Shown: piece by piece, positions 38,151 to 46,692 of the stretch
Layout: every line of letters begins with the position of its first letter
Numbering within the stretch: the first letter of the stretch is position 1
From: Propionicimonas sp020161015
GTDB lineage: Bacteria > Actinomycetota > Actinomycetes > Propionibacteriales > Propionibacteriaceae
NCBI RefSeq assembly: GCF_964266745.1
Contig: NZ_CAXWGX010000026.1
Span: 1-64,000 of the forward strand
DNA length: 64,000 bases
Direction: 5' to 3'
Position numbers and translations under genes: made by a program
The notes under the pieces: generated by a model
Seen by the model: the letters and a program-made list of their open reading frames with translations, nothing else
Databases searched by the model: none
What the model was told of the DNA's origin: nothing

Positions 38151-38249
38151 GTCCGCGTTCGCTGCCGAGTGCAACCCTCGCCACCGGAATTCCGGCGGCA
38201 GGAGTTGCACTCGGGAGCGAACGCCGCGGGTGGGACGGGTGGGACGGGG
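38151..38249. repeat. Long palindromic repeat, copy B
   Basis: This is a direct repeat of copy A at a 142-bp period. The outer arms are 21 bp with one mismatch (GCGTTCGCTGCCGAGTGCAAC and its near-complement). The nested CCGGAATTCCGG and the G-rich tail are kept. Changes at paired positions relative to copy A keep the stem, and the left arm equals that at positions 46-66. Confidence 0.85.
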
Positions 38250-38339
38250 GGCGCGTCCCGGGCGGGACGGGGCGGACGAGCACGAGCGCGAGCCGACTAC
38301 GGACAGACCCCGGACAGCCGATCCCGGCGCGCGGGCGGG

Positions 38340-38984
38340 TCACCAGCCGCGGGCGCTCCACTGGTCCAGGTGGGGGCGCTCGGCGCCCAGGGTGGTGGGA
38401 CGGCCGTGGCCGGGCCAGACGACCGTGTCGTCGGGGAAGACGGAGAAGACCCGCTCGACCACGTCGTCGAGGAGGGAGCGGAAGTCGCGCTCGTTGCGGG
38501 TGCGGCCGACGCCGCCGGGGAACAGCGCGTCGCCGGTGAACAGGTGCGTCGGTGATCCCGGGCGGGAGCAGGCGAGGGCGACCGAGCCGGGCGTGTGGCC
38601 ACGCAGGCCGATCACGTCGAGATCCACCCCGCCGAGCGCGATCACCTCGCCGTTGCGCAGCGGACGCGTGATCTCCACCCCGGTGGACCCGGTGATCGCC
38701 TCCGCGTCGTCCTCCCCGGCCAGGGTCGCGGCCTCCGGATGGGCGCGGACGACGGCGGCGAGCGCCCCGAGGTGGTCGCGGTGGCTGTGCGTGGTCAGCA
38801 CGTGGTCGAGCCGGGACGGCCCGTCCGCGCCCACGGCAAGGAGTCCCTCGATGGCGTCGGGGTCGGCGGCCGCGTCGACCAGGAGCCGCTCGCCCGTGGT
38901 GGCGGTGAGCAGGTAGACGTTGTTGTCCATGTGGCCGACGGCGATGGTACGGACGACCACGCCGGGGACGGCGAAGCTCTCCAT
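38340..38984 (-). CDS. MBL-fold metallo-hydrolase (glyoxalase II-like)
   Basis: This 214-residue enzyme has the metal motif THSHRDHLGAL (HxHxDH), followed by LRGHTPGSVAL with the next His, FTGDALFPGGVGRT with the bridging Asp, and VWPGHG with the last His. The start MESFAVPGVVVRTIAVGHM is typical of hydroxyacylglutathione-hydrolase-like proteins. The ATG at 38984 has GGAGG 4 nt upstream. The substrate is probably a thioester, but sequence alone does not fix it. Confidence 0.85.
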   Translation of the reverse strand: MESFAVPGVVVRTIAVGHMDNNVYLLTATTGERLLVDAAADPDAIEGLLAVGADGPSRLDHVLTTHSHRDHLGALAAVVRAHPEAATLAGEDDAEAITGSTGVEITRPLRNGEVIALGGVDLDVIGLRGHTPGSVALACSRPGSPTHLFTGDALFPGGVGRTRNERDFRSLLDDVVERVFSVFPDDTVVWPGHGRPTTLGAERPHLDQWSARGW

Positions 38985-39051
38985 GAGTCCTCCCGCCTCC
39001 ATGCAAGCACACCCCCCCCGCCGGAGGGGCGAACGAACAGGACCGCGGGGC

Positions 39052-39720
39052 TCAGCGCAGGTCGGGGCCCGGGGGCAGCTCTGGAGGGTTTTCGCCCCGG
39101 CGCAGGGCGGCCCGGGCCTGGTAGCGGTCGGCCCTCCGCTGGTCGCGCCCGGCCTTCCGCTCGTCCCTGAGCGCCCGGTGCCCGTCCCGGGCGGCGCGGT
39201 ACTCGGCACGCCGCGCAGCGCGCCCGGCGTCCTCTGCGCCCGAGCCGCCGTAGAGCAGCGCGATCACCACCGGGATGCCGGTACCGAGCATCGGCCACAT
39301 CGGCCAGTAGTAGAGCAGTTGTCCGGTGGTCAGCACGGTCATCAGCCAGATGGCGTTGAACATCAGTGCCAGCCCCGCCCAGCCGGCGACACCGGCCCGC
39401 AGGAACCGGTTCTGCCCCGGCCCCGACGGGGCGGCCACGGCGTGCGCGACCATCACGTCCGCCACCTGGGGCGCCAGCTCGCCCAGCGTGCGTGACCGCG
39501 ACACCGCAAGCGCCCGCGCGTCGTGCTCGGCCTGGTCGAGTCGGCCCTCGCCACGGGCCCGCGAGAGCAGCAGGGACGCGAAGTCCCGGTCGGCGTCCGA
39601 GGCCCGCAGCGGCTGGTTCGCCGGAACCCGCGGGTCGGCGCTGAAACCGGCCCAGGACGCGCTGACCGGCGCCACCGGCCGTTCCGGAAGCGGTTGGGGC
39701 AGGTTCTCCCACTGGGACAT
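39052..39720 (-). CDS. DUF1707 domain membrane protein
   Basis: This 222-residue protein has a DUF1707 domain at about residues 38-90 (RASDADRDFASLLLSRARGEGRLD in part, then LGELAPQVADV), common in actinobacteria and often linked to cell-surface sensing. Two closely spaced membrane helices follow (AGLALMFNAIWLMTVL and YWPMWPMLGTGIPVVIALL). A basic, alanine/arginine-rich helical tail of about 60 residues ends in Pro-rich sequence. The ATG at 39720 has GGAGG 8 nt upstream. Function unknown. It is divergent from the coiled-coil gene. Confidence 0.8.
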   Translation of the reverse strand: MSQWENLPQPLPERPVAPVSASWAGFSADPRVPANQPLRASDADRDFASLLLSRARGEGRLDQAEHDARALAVSRSRTLGELAPQVADVMVAHAVAAPSGPGQNRFLRAGVAGWAGLALMFNAIWLMTVLTTGQLLYYWPMWPMLGTGIPVVIALLYGGSGAEDAGRAARRAEYRAARDGHRALRDERKAGRDQRRADRYQARAALRRGENPPELPPGPDLR

Positions 39721-39846
39721 TCGCGACACCTCCAGGCGGAACGCTACGCCCCGCGCGGGCACAGCGGGCAGGTGCCCGCGCCCCGGCCCGACGCCGACCC
39801 GCCGGGCCAGCGGCGGCATGCGTCATGCTTGGGTCAGGAGGTGGCG

Positions 39847-41400
39847 ATGACACTGGACGCCCTGGAGGCCGAGCGGCGCGAGCTGGCATCGGCTGCGCGC
39901 AGGCTGAGGGTGGCCGCGATGTCCGACCCGCAGCGCGCCGAGGAGCTCGCCGACACCCTGGTCGAGCTGACGGCCGTGCGGCTGCTGACGTGGGACGTCC
40001 TCGACGCCGCCACCGACGCGCCCGAGTCCGTCGTGCTCGCCGCCCGCATCCTCGCCTCCCGCGGCCCGTCCGGCCCGTACGCGTCCCTGGCCGACGCCGG
40101 ACGCTACGCCGCCGCCTCCGCGCAGCTCGCCGCCGTCCAGGCCGGCCTCGGCCAGGCGGACGCCGCCGGCCGCACCCTCGACGCGCTCGAGGCGTGGCGC
40201 GGCCAGCTGGGACGCCTGCCCCTGCGCGAGAGCCTCCCCGACCCGGTGGCGATCTGGATGCTGGTGGCCCGCGCCCGCGCCCTGCTGGCCACCGACGTGG
40301 CCGGGGCCAACGCCCACGCGGACGCGGCGGAGGTCCGCCTGGCCGGATCGGTGGCCCCGCCTGCCTACCTGGCGGTCGCCGTCCACCTGCTTGCCGCCGA
40401 CTGCCGCTGGGCCGCCGGACGGCCCGACTCCGCGCTCGCGCACCACCGGCTGGCCCTCGAGGCCCACGCGGGCGCGCTGGCGGAGGCACCGTCGGCGACG
40501 CGCCGCCCCGCGGTCGCCCGCATCGCCGCCGCGCCCGTGACCGCCGTCCACGAGCCCTACGCCGGTCGCCTCGCCCTCACCGGCAGCACGGACGCGGCGA
40601 TCGCGCTGCGCCGCGCACAGGTGTCCCTGCTCGACGGGCTGGGAGTCCCGGACGCCGCCGCCCTCGCCCGCGCCGGCCTGGCCGCGGCCCTCGTTGCCGC
40701 CGGACGTCCCTCGGAGGCCGCGGCATTGACCGTCGAACCCCCGTCCCCGCCCGCGACGCCGGCCCCGGGCGAGCGTGCCGACTGGGCGCCCCTCGAGGGC
40801 ACGGCCGCGCTGTCGCCCGCCGACCCGGCCGCGGCCCGGGCACGCTGGCAGCAGGCCGAGCAGGCTGCGGTGTTCGCCGGAGTGGCCGCCCGCGCGGAGG
40901 CCGAGCGGACGGAGGCCGCCCTGCGCGCGCAGTCGGAGGCGGACGCGGCACGGCGCGCCCAGGAGCGCGCGGAGGCCGAGCGCAGGGCCGCCGCAGAGGC
41001 GGACGCAGCCCGCCGTGCGGAGGAGGCGGCCCTGGCCAGGGCGGCAGAGGAGGCAGCGCAGCGGGCGGCCCGCGAGGAGGAGGCCGCCCGGGAGGCGGCC
41101 GAGGCGCGCCGGCGCGCTCTCGCCGAGGAGCACCGGCCCGCCGTCGACCCGGAAGCGGCGCGCGCGGCGGCGGAGGAACTCGAGGCGGCCCGCGCCGCGG
41201 TCCGGGCGGCCCTGAGCGACGCGGCGCTCGCAGCGGCGCAGGACAGGCTGGCCGCCGTGCTGCGTCCGCTGGCCGCCGTGGATCCCGGGCATCGTGACGA
41301 GCTGGCCGCCGTGCTGGAGTCGCTGGTGGGACTGCTGTGGCGCCTTGGCGACCCGGACGGCTCCCGCGCCGCCGCGCGCGAGGCGCGCACGCTCGGCTGA
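39847..41400 (+). CDS. Hypothetical alanine-rich protein with TPR-like and coiled-coil regions
   Basis: I do not recognise this 517-residue protein. The first roughly 330 residues are helical and resemble tetratricopeptide-like repeats (for example RYAAASAQLAAVQAGLGQAD and AGRPDSALAHHRLALEAH). Residues about 340-460 are a long charged stretch, rich in Ala, Glu and Arg with a heptad-like pattern (ERAEAERRAAAEADAARRAE), surely a coiled coil or single long helix. A final helical module, about 470-515, ends LWRLGDPDGSRAAAREARTL. There is no signal peptide. The ATG at 39847 has AGGAGG 5 nt upstream. A scaffold role is possible. Confidence 0.7.
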   Translation: MTLDALEAERRELASAARRLRVAAMSDPQRAEELADTLVELTAVRLLTWDVLDAATDAPESVVLAARILASRGPSGPYASLADAGRYAAASAQLAAVQAGLGQADAAGRTLDALEAWRGQLGRLPLRESLPDPVAIWMLVARARALLATDVAGANAHADAAEVRLAGSVAPPAYLAVAVHLLAADCRWAAGRPDSALAHHRLALEAHAGALAEAPSATRRPAVARIAAAPVTAVHEPYAGRLALTGSTDAAIALRRAQVSLLDGLGVPDAAALARAGLAAALVAAGRPSEAAALTVEPPSPPATPAPGERADWAPLEGTAALSPADPAAARARWQQAEQAAVFAGVAARAEAERTEAALRAQSEADAARRAQERAEAERRAAAEADAARRAEEAALARAAEEAAQRAAREEEAAREAAEARRRALAEEHRPAVDPEAARAAAEELEAARAAVRAALSDAALAAAQDRLAAVLRPLAAVDPGHRDELAAVLESLVGLLWRLGDPDGSRAAAREARTLG

Positions 41401-41456
41401 GCTGCCCGCACCCCGTCGGGCGCGCCTACGCTGGAGGGAAAGCGGAGGAGGCGGGC

Positions 41457-41861
41457 ATGCGGAACACCCTGGTCGTGGCGGGCGCCCTGCTCGCCGTCAC
41501 CCTGTCCGGCTGCGCGAGCGGAGGAACCCCGATGACCACCCCGTCCCCCTCCCGTCCCCCCTTCCAGACCACCTCGCCGCTGCCGACCGCCGGCCCGAGC
41601 GGCACCGCGGCCTCCGTCCCGGCCGACCGGTGGGCAGCGATCCTCGCCGACCTGTCCGGACGTGGTATGCCCACCGACGACGTGCAGCTGGTGAGCGCCC
41701 GGTCGGTCACCTGGAACAGCGGTGCCCTGGGCTGCCCCAAGCCCGGCGTCTCCTACACCCAGGCCCTGGTGGACGGCATGCAGGTGGTCGTCAGCGTGGC
41801 CGGCACCACCTACGACTACCGTTTCGGCAAGAGCGGACGCCCGATGCTCTGCGAGCGCTGA
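41457..41861 (+). CDS. Small secreted lipoprotein of unknown function
   Basis: This 134-residue protein has signal MRNTLVVAGALLAVTLSGC with lipobox LSGC. A Ser/Thr/Pro linker of about 35 residues follows, then a compact domain with VTWNSGALGCPKPGVSYTQA, a central ...GMQVVVSVAGTTYDYRF and a final MLCER. Two Cys in this domain could form a disulfide. I believe this W..G.LGCP/YTQA/YDYRF pattern recurs in other bacterial envelope proteins, without a known role. TACGCT at 41427-41432 may be its -10; GAGGAGG lies 5 nt upstream of the ATG. Confidence 0.8.
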   Translation: MRNTLVVAGALLAVTLSGCASGGTPMTTPSPSRPPFQTTSPLPTAGPSGTAASVPADRWAAILADLSGRGMPTDDVQLVSARSVTWNSGALGCPKPGVSYTQALVDGMQVVVSVAGTTYDYRFGKSGRPMLCER

Positions 41862-41900
41862 CACCCGGACCGTCCCGTTCCTCCCGGCCCTGGACGCCGA

Positions 41901-41934
41901 ACGGCCCCCGCCGCGCGAAGCGGACGGGGGCCGT
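41901..41934. terminator. Bidirectional terminator
   Basis: ACGGCCCCCG (41901-41910) pairs with CGGGGGCCGT (41925-41934). An inner CCGC/GCGG stem with loop GCGAA and one bulged A completes it. It lies between the convergent lipoprotein and subtilase genes. Confidence 0.75.
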
Positions 41935-41946
41935 CGGGTCTTCAGC

Positions 41947-44900
41947 TCAGCGGACGCCGAGGAGCAGTGCCTCCTCCTTGCCTGCGCCGTTGTCGAACAC
42001 CACGACCATCAGGCCCTTGGGCTTCTGGGCGGCGAAGTTCGCCGCGTCCACCGCCACCGACACCTTGGCCGTCCGGTTGCGTTCCACCGTGACGTAGTCG
42101 CCGTCGGCGACCGCCTTGGCCCACGGGTCGTAGCTCGCCGTGCCGGCGATCTCGTCCCCGGCGCCGGTGTAGGCGATCGAGTAGCTGGCCGCACCGTAGG
42201 CGAAGGCTCCGGACGCCGCGGTCAGGCCGAGGTCGGCCGCGTTCACCGGCAGCAGCAGCGTGCTGCTGTCGGTCGGTGCCTGGGCCAGGTAGCCGGTGGC
42301 GTAGAGGGCACCGGTGGCGACCTCCTGGAGGAACACCTCGGTGACGCCGTCCACCTCTCCGGCCCGCACGAGGCCGGAGTCGTAGCTGAACAGCACCCAG
42401 TCGGGATCGCCGTCGGCGTTGGTGTCGATCGGGACGTCGAACTCGTTCGATGCCGCGTTCGACCACCGGGTCCAGTTGTTCACGGCGAAGACGATGAGCT
42501 TGTCGTCGCCGTTGTCGAACGACTGGACGCCCACCGAGCGGAGGTCGTACCCGCTGCCGTCGGCGTCACGGGCGACGTCCTTCGGGTCGGACAGTCCCCA
42601 GCTGTAGAAGTCGGCGTCGGCGTCGATGGCACCCATCGGGTTGGCCAGCTTCACCTCGAGCGTGTCGGGCACGACCGGCTTCGCGGTGTCGGCCGTGCCG
42701 GTGCCGTTGGTGTTCTTCGCCCAGCCGCGCGGGTTGGTGATGGTGCCCACGACGTGGGCCTGGGCACGGGGAACCAGCAGGTACGGCACCCGCAGCACGC
42801 CCTCGCTGGAGGTGAGGACGACGTTGCCGGAGGCCTGGTAGAACGAGAACTGGTCGTCGCCGGCGATCGAGGAACCGATCGAGGACGCCGGCAGCACCAT
42901 CGTGACCGCCACCCGCACGCTGCCTCTCGCCGGCACCTTCACGGTGCGGCTGCTGAAGCGCAGCTTCGCCGGCAGCGAGCCGTCGGCCGCCTCGGCCGCG
43001 ATGCTGTAGGTGACCGCCTTCTTGCCCCGGTTCGTGATCTCGATCGTCTTCACCCCGACCGAGGCCACGGTGGGCTCGTCGAAGCCGAAGCTGAGCGAGG
43101 GCACGGAGATCCGGCCGTTGCTGGTGCGGAAGGTGTCACCGGTCGCGAAGGCCGTGGTCCCGACCGCCTGCGCCGCGTCCACCAGGCCGCCGCCGAGCAC
43201 CGGCGAGTAGGCCGCCAGCTTGTCCGGGTCGGACGTGCTGCCGAGGGTCGCGGCGATGTCCTCCGCCTTCCAGGACGGGTGCGCCTGCACGGCGAGCGCG
43301 GCGACGCCCGCCACGTGCGGGGCGGCCATCGAGGTGCCGGAGTTCACCGCGGCGTCCGAGCCGGTGCCCACGCCCGCGGACGAGATGGACACACCGGGCG
43401 CCGAGATGTTCGGTGCGAGGCTGGAGTCACCGGTCGCCGGGCCCGCGGAAGAGAACGACGCGTAGTCGCGGTAGGCAGGGTTGTCCAGCGTCATCTCGGC
43501 CAGGGTGAGGGTTTCGCCGTCGGCGGCGCGGAGCGCGGCGCCGTCGGTGCTGCGCACGCCCAGGAACGGGATCGTGACCGTGTAGGGCACGCCGTCGTCG
43601 GGGTTGCTGGTGATCTCACCCTCGTACGGCGGGTAGGCCGGGTCGGTGTTGATCATCACCACGGCTGCCGCGCCGGCCTGCTGGCCGAAGATCGCCTTCG
43701 CGACCCGGGCGCAGGTGCCACGGGTGACCACCGCGACCTGGTTGGCGCCGGACGTGACGCCCGCCTTGTCGAACGCGGCCTTGGAGCAGCCGAGCGCCTC
43801 GTTCTCCTCCGTCGCCGGGTCGTCGGTGACCACCACGACCTTGAGCCCGTCGGAGGGCAGCGGTGCGCTGTTGGCGTTGATCGCGGGGATCTTCTGCCCG
43901 GCCACCGTGAGGCTGACGCCGGGGAAGGTCGCGGTGCTGTCGACAGCGGCGACCGAGATCACGCCGTGGCCGTCACCGGGGGAGCCGGTGACGTAGGGGT
44001 TGTGGCCCTCGTTGCCGGAGGAGGCCACGACCACCACGCCCGCGGCGACGGCGTTGCTCGCCGCGACCGCGTCCGGGTCGTCCGGGTCGCCGTAGGCGCC
44101 GCCGAGGGACATGTTGATCACGTCCATGTCGTTGTCGACGGCCCAGTCGATGGCCTGGACGGTGACGTCGGTGGAACCCTCGCAGCCGAACACGCGCAGG
44201 GCGTACAGGTCCGCCTGCGGAGCCACGCCCGGGCCCACCTTGAAGGCGGTCGTCGCGGTGGCGGCGTTGTACGGGCCGGCGTAGGTCTTGCCGTCCGGGG
44301 TGACGCCGCTCCCGGCGGCCGTCCCGGCGACGTGCGTGCCGTGCCCGTTGCAGTCCAGCGGGTTGGGATCGGGCGCGGGGGTGGTGGAGCCGGTGTCGCC
44401 GGACGCGTCGTAGTCGTCACCGACGAAGTCGTAGCCGCCCTTGACGCGCGGGGCGTTCGGGCCGAACAGCGCCGGGTCGGCCGGCTGGGTGCCGGCGGCC
44501 TTCGCCGCGTCGTACGCCGCCGTCGTGCCCGGCCCGGCGAAGTCGGCGTGGGTGTAGTCGATGCCGGTGTCGATGATCGCCACCTTGACCGCCTTGCCCG
44601 TGTAGCCGGTGTCCTGCCAGACCTGGGGGACGCCGAGGAACGGCACCGACACGGTGTTGTCGACGGTCTTCGGGGTCAGCGTGTGCACGGCGGCCACGCC
44701 CGGCAGCGATGCCAGCTGGTCGGCCTTGCCCTTCGCGATCCGCACCTGCATGCCGTTGTAGGCCGACTGCATCCGCGACAGCACCTTGCCGCCCTTGGCG
44801 GTGATGTCGCCACTGATCGCGTCCTGGGCCTTGCGCAGCTTCTGCTTGACCTTGTCGCGCTCGGACCGGGAGAACGTCCGGTCGGCCTTCGCCTCGGCCA

Positions 44901-45117
44901 CCGCGACCGGGTCGCCGGTCATCTGGACCATCACGTTGACCTTGGCGTTGGAGTCCAGGAGGCTCGCGCTCACGGTGGCGCTCAGGCGGCCGCTGGAGGG
45001 CGCCTTGCGGAAGGCGTCGTCGGGGGACTTCGTGGGAGCTGCGTTCGCCAGGCTCGGGGCGGACAGGGCCAGGGCCGCTGCCGTTGCCGCCACGAGGGCT
45101 TTGTTCCTCAGTGACAA
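41947..45117 (-). CDS. Secreted subtilisin-like (S8) serine protease with PA insert
   Basis: This large exported protease has about 1056 residues. Signal peptide ALVAATAAALALSAPSLANA precedes an I9-type propeptide (VNVMVQMTGDPVAVAEAKAD and later LASLPGVAAVHTL). The catalytic triad is Asp in VAIIDTGID, His in NGHGTHVAGT and Ser in NSGTSMAAPHVAG. A protease-associated domain is inserted between His and Ser. The last roughly 400 residues are beta-rich, with Fn3-like segments. I chose TTG at 45117 because AAAGG lies 8 nt upstream; a GTG three codons earlier abuts that site. It probably acts on extracellular proteins. A textbook promoter lies upstream and a strong terminator follows. Confidence 0.9.
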   Translation of the reverse strand: MSLRNKALVAATAAALALSAPSLANAAPTKSPDDAFRKAPSSGRLSATVSASLLDSNAKVNVMVQMTGDPVAVAEAKADRTFSRSERDKVKQKLRKAQDAISGDITAKGGKVLSRMQSAYNGMQVRIAKGKADQLASLPGVAAVHTLTPKTVDNTVSVPFLGVPQVWQDTGYTGKAVKVAIIDTGIDYTHADFAGPGTTAAYDAAKAAGTQPADPALFGPNAPRVKGGYDFVGDDYDASGDTGSTTPAPDPNPLDCNGHGTHVAGTAAGSGVTPDGKTYAGPYNAATATTAFKVGPGVAPQADLYALRVFGCEGSTDVTVQAIDWAVDNDMDVINMSLGGAYGDPDDPDAVAASNAVAAGVVVVASSGNEGHNPYVTGSPGDGHGVISVAAVDSTATFPGVSLTVAGQKIPAINANSAPLPSDGLKVVVVTDDPATEENEALGCSKAAFDKAGVTSGANQVAVVTRGTCARVAKAIFGQQAGAAAVVMINTDPAYPPYEGEITSNPDDGVPYTVTIPFLGVRSTDGAALRAADGETLTLAEMTLDNPAYRDYASFSSAGPATGDSSLAPNISAPGVSISSAGVGTGSDAAVNSGTSMAAPHVAGVAALAVQAHPSWKAEDIAATLGSTSDPDKLAAYSPVLGGGLVDAAQAVGTTAFATGDTFRTSNGRISVPSLSFGFDEPTVASVGVKTIEITNRGKKAVTYSIAAEAADGSLPAKLRFSSRTVKVPARGSVRVAVTMVLPASSIGSSIAGDDQFSFYQASGNVVLTSSEGVLRVPYLLVPRAQAHVVGTITNPRGWAKNTNGTGTADTAKPVVPDTLEVKLANPMGAIDADADFYSWGLSDPKDVARDADGSGYDLRSVGVQSFDNGDDKLIVFAVNNWTRWSNAASNEFDVPIDTNADGDPDWVLFSYDSGLVRAGEVDGVTEVFLQEVATGALYATGYLAQAPTDSSTLLLPVNAADLGLTAASGAFAYGAASYSIAYTGAGDEIAGTASYDPWAKAVADGDYVTVERNRTAKVSVAVDAANFAAQKPKGLMVVVFDNGAGKEEALLLGVR

Positions 45118-45174
45118 GACTGCCACCTTTCGGGTTGCAGAGATGGGGTGCGGGCCATGGACCCGGATGGGCCG

Positions 45175-45203
45175 ACCCTAAGCCGAACCTGAGAGGCCGT
45201 CAA
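45175..45203 (-). promoter_or_regulatory. Sigma-70-type promoter of the subtilase gene
   Basis: On the minus strand TTGACG (45203-45198) and TAGGGT (45180-45175) are separated by exactly 17 nt. The predicted transcript start, about 45168, gives a 5' leader of roughly 50 nt before the TTG start. Confidence 0.75.
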
Positions 45204-45294
45204 CGCTTCTCACGCAGTGAATTCCTGCCGAATTCCCCACTCCTTTCCTGCGCTCGTCGGCACCGGACCGACCGGGGTGCGGGAAGCTGGAGCC

Positions 45295-46674
45295 ATGGCA
45301 TCCCGCCTCACCTTCCTCGGTGGCGCCGGCACGGTGACCGGCTCGAAGTTCCTGCTCGCCGACGGTGGGCGCCGCGTCCTGGTGGACGCCGGGGTCTTCC
45401 AGGGCGAGAAAGAGTTGCGCGAGCGCAACTGGCAGCCCTTCCCGGTGCCCCCGCAGAGCATCGACCTGGTCCTGCTCACCCACGCCCACACCGACCACGT
45501 CGGGTACCTGCCCGCCCTCGTGCGCGACGGGTTCGCCGGGGTGGTCCTGGCCACGGAGGCCACCTGCGAACTCGCCGAGATCGTGCTGCGCGACGCCGCC
45601 TTCCTCGCCGAGAGGGACGCCGAGTACGCCGCCAGCCACGGCTACTCCCGGCACACCCCGCCGCTGCCCCTGTTCACCGAGGCCGACGTCGAGCGGACGC
45701 TGCGCCTGCTCCGGGTCGTCGACTACGACGAGGACGAGGACCTCGGCGAGGGCTGGACGGCGCGCTGGACCCGGGCCGGGCACATCCTCGGCGCGGCGAG
45801 CATCCGGGTGCGGACGCCGTCGGCGTCGGTGCTGTTCTCCGGCGACCTGGGACGGCACGAGCACCCCGTCCTGCGGGCGCGAGAGGTCCCCGAGGGTGCG
45901 GACGCCGTTGTCGTGGAGTCCACCTACGGCGACCGCGAGCACCACGACCCGTCCGGGGCCGCCCACGAGCCGCTGGCCGACCTCATCCGGCGGACGGCCC
46001 GCCGGGGCGGCTCCGTGCTCATCCCGGCCTTCGCCGTCGACCGCACGGAGGTGGTCCTCCAGACGCTCACGAACCTGATGAGGGACGGGCGGATCCCCGA
46101 CCTCCCGGTCTTCGTGAACTCGCCGATGGCCCTGGCCGCGCTGGGGGTCTACCGCGATCCGCGCTTCGCCGGCGAACTGCGTCCCGACCTGGACGTGACC
46201 GGCTTCGTCGACCTGCCCCGGCTGCACGAGGTGCACTCCACGGAGGAGTCGATCGCGCTGAACCGGCCCACGATGCCCTGCGTGATCATCAGTTCCTCCG
46301 GCATGGCCACGGGCGGTCGGGTGCTGCACCACCTCGAGCACCTGCTCCCCGACAGCCGCAACGCCGTCGTGCTGGCCGGCTACCAGGCCGCCGGCACCCG
46401 CGGCCGGGCCCTCCTCGACGGCGTCACCACGCTGAAGATGCACGGGCGCCAGGTGGCGGTGCGCGCGGAGGTGCTCCAGGACGAGGAGTTCTCGGTCCAC
46501 GCGGACTGCTCCGAGCTGCTGGACTGGCTGGCCGCGCTGTCGCCGGCCCCCACGACGGTGTTCGCCGTGCACGGCACGCCGGAGTCGGCGTCCGCCCTGG
46601 CCGGGAAGGCGCACGACCGGCTCGGGCTGGCCGCCCGCCCGGCGGTCCTCGGCGAGACGGTGCCGTTGCCCTGA
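45295..46674 (+). CDS. Beta-CASP metallo-beta-lactamase-fold ribonuclease-like protein
   Basis: This 459-residue protein has MBL and beta-CASP domains. It shows LVDAGVFQG, the metal motif LTHAHTDHVGYLP, RAGHILGAASIRV, LFSGDLGRHEHP and VVVESTYGDREHHD, then the beta-CASP segment SVLIPAFAVDRTEVVL. MATGGRVLHHLEHLL, LAGYQAAGTRGRALLDG and FSVHADCSEL are the RNA-specificity motifs A to C region. Relatives process RNA or DNA. The start is the ATG at 45295; only a GGAG 3 nt away precedes it, and GAAGCT 6 nt before suggests leaderless expression. It is divergent from the subtilase. Confidence 0.88.
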   Translation: MASRLTFLGGAGTVTGSKFLLADGGRRVLVDAGVFQGEKELRERNWQPFPVPPQSIDLVLLTHAHTDHVGYLPALVRDGFAGVVLATEATCELAEIVLRDAAFLAERDAEYAASHGYSRHTPPLPLFTEADVERTLRLLRVVDYDEDEDLGEGWTARWTRAGHILGAASIRVRTPSASVLFSGDLGRHEHPVLRAREVPEGADAVVVESTYGDREHHDPSGAAHEPLADLIRRTARRGGSVLIPAFAVDRTEVVLQTLTNLMRDGRIPDLPVFVNSPMALAALGVYRDPRFAGELRPDLDVTGFVDLPRLHEVHSTEESIALNRPTMPCVIISSSGMATGGRVLHHLEHLLPDSRNAVVLAGYQAAGTRGRALLDGVTTLKMHGRQVAVRAEVLQDEEFSVHADCSELLDWLAALSPAPTTVFAVHGTPESASALAGKAHDRLGLAARPAVLGETVPLP

Positions 46675-46692
46675 CGCCCGGCCGGGCGGCGG

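Noticed and set aside
38009..38249. CRISPR array from two evenly spaced repeats
   Set aside because: Only two copies of about 99 bp exist, each is itself a palindrome, and no cas genes are present.
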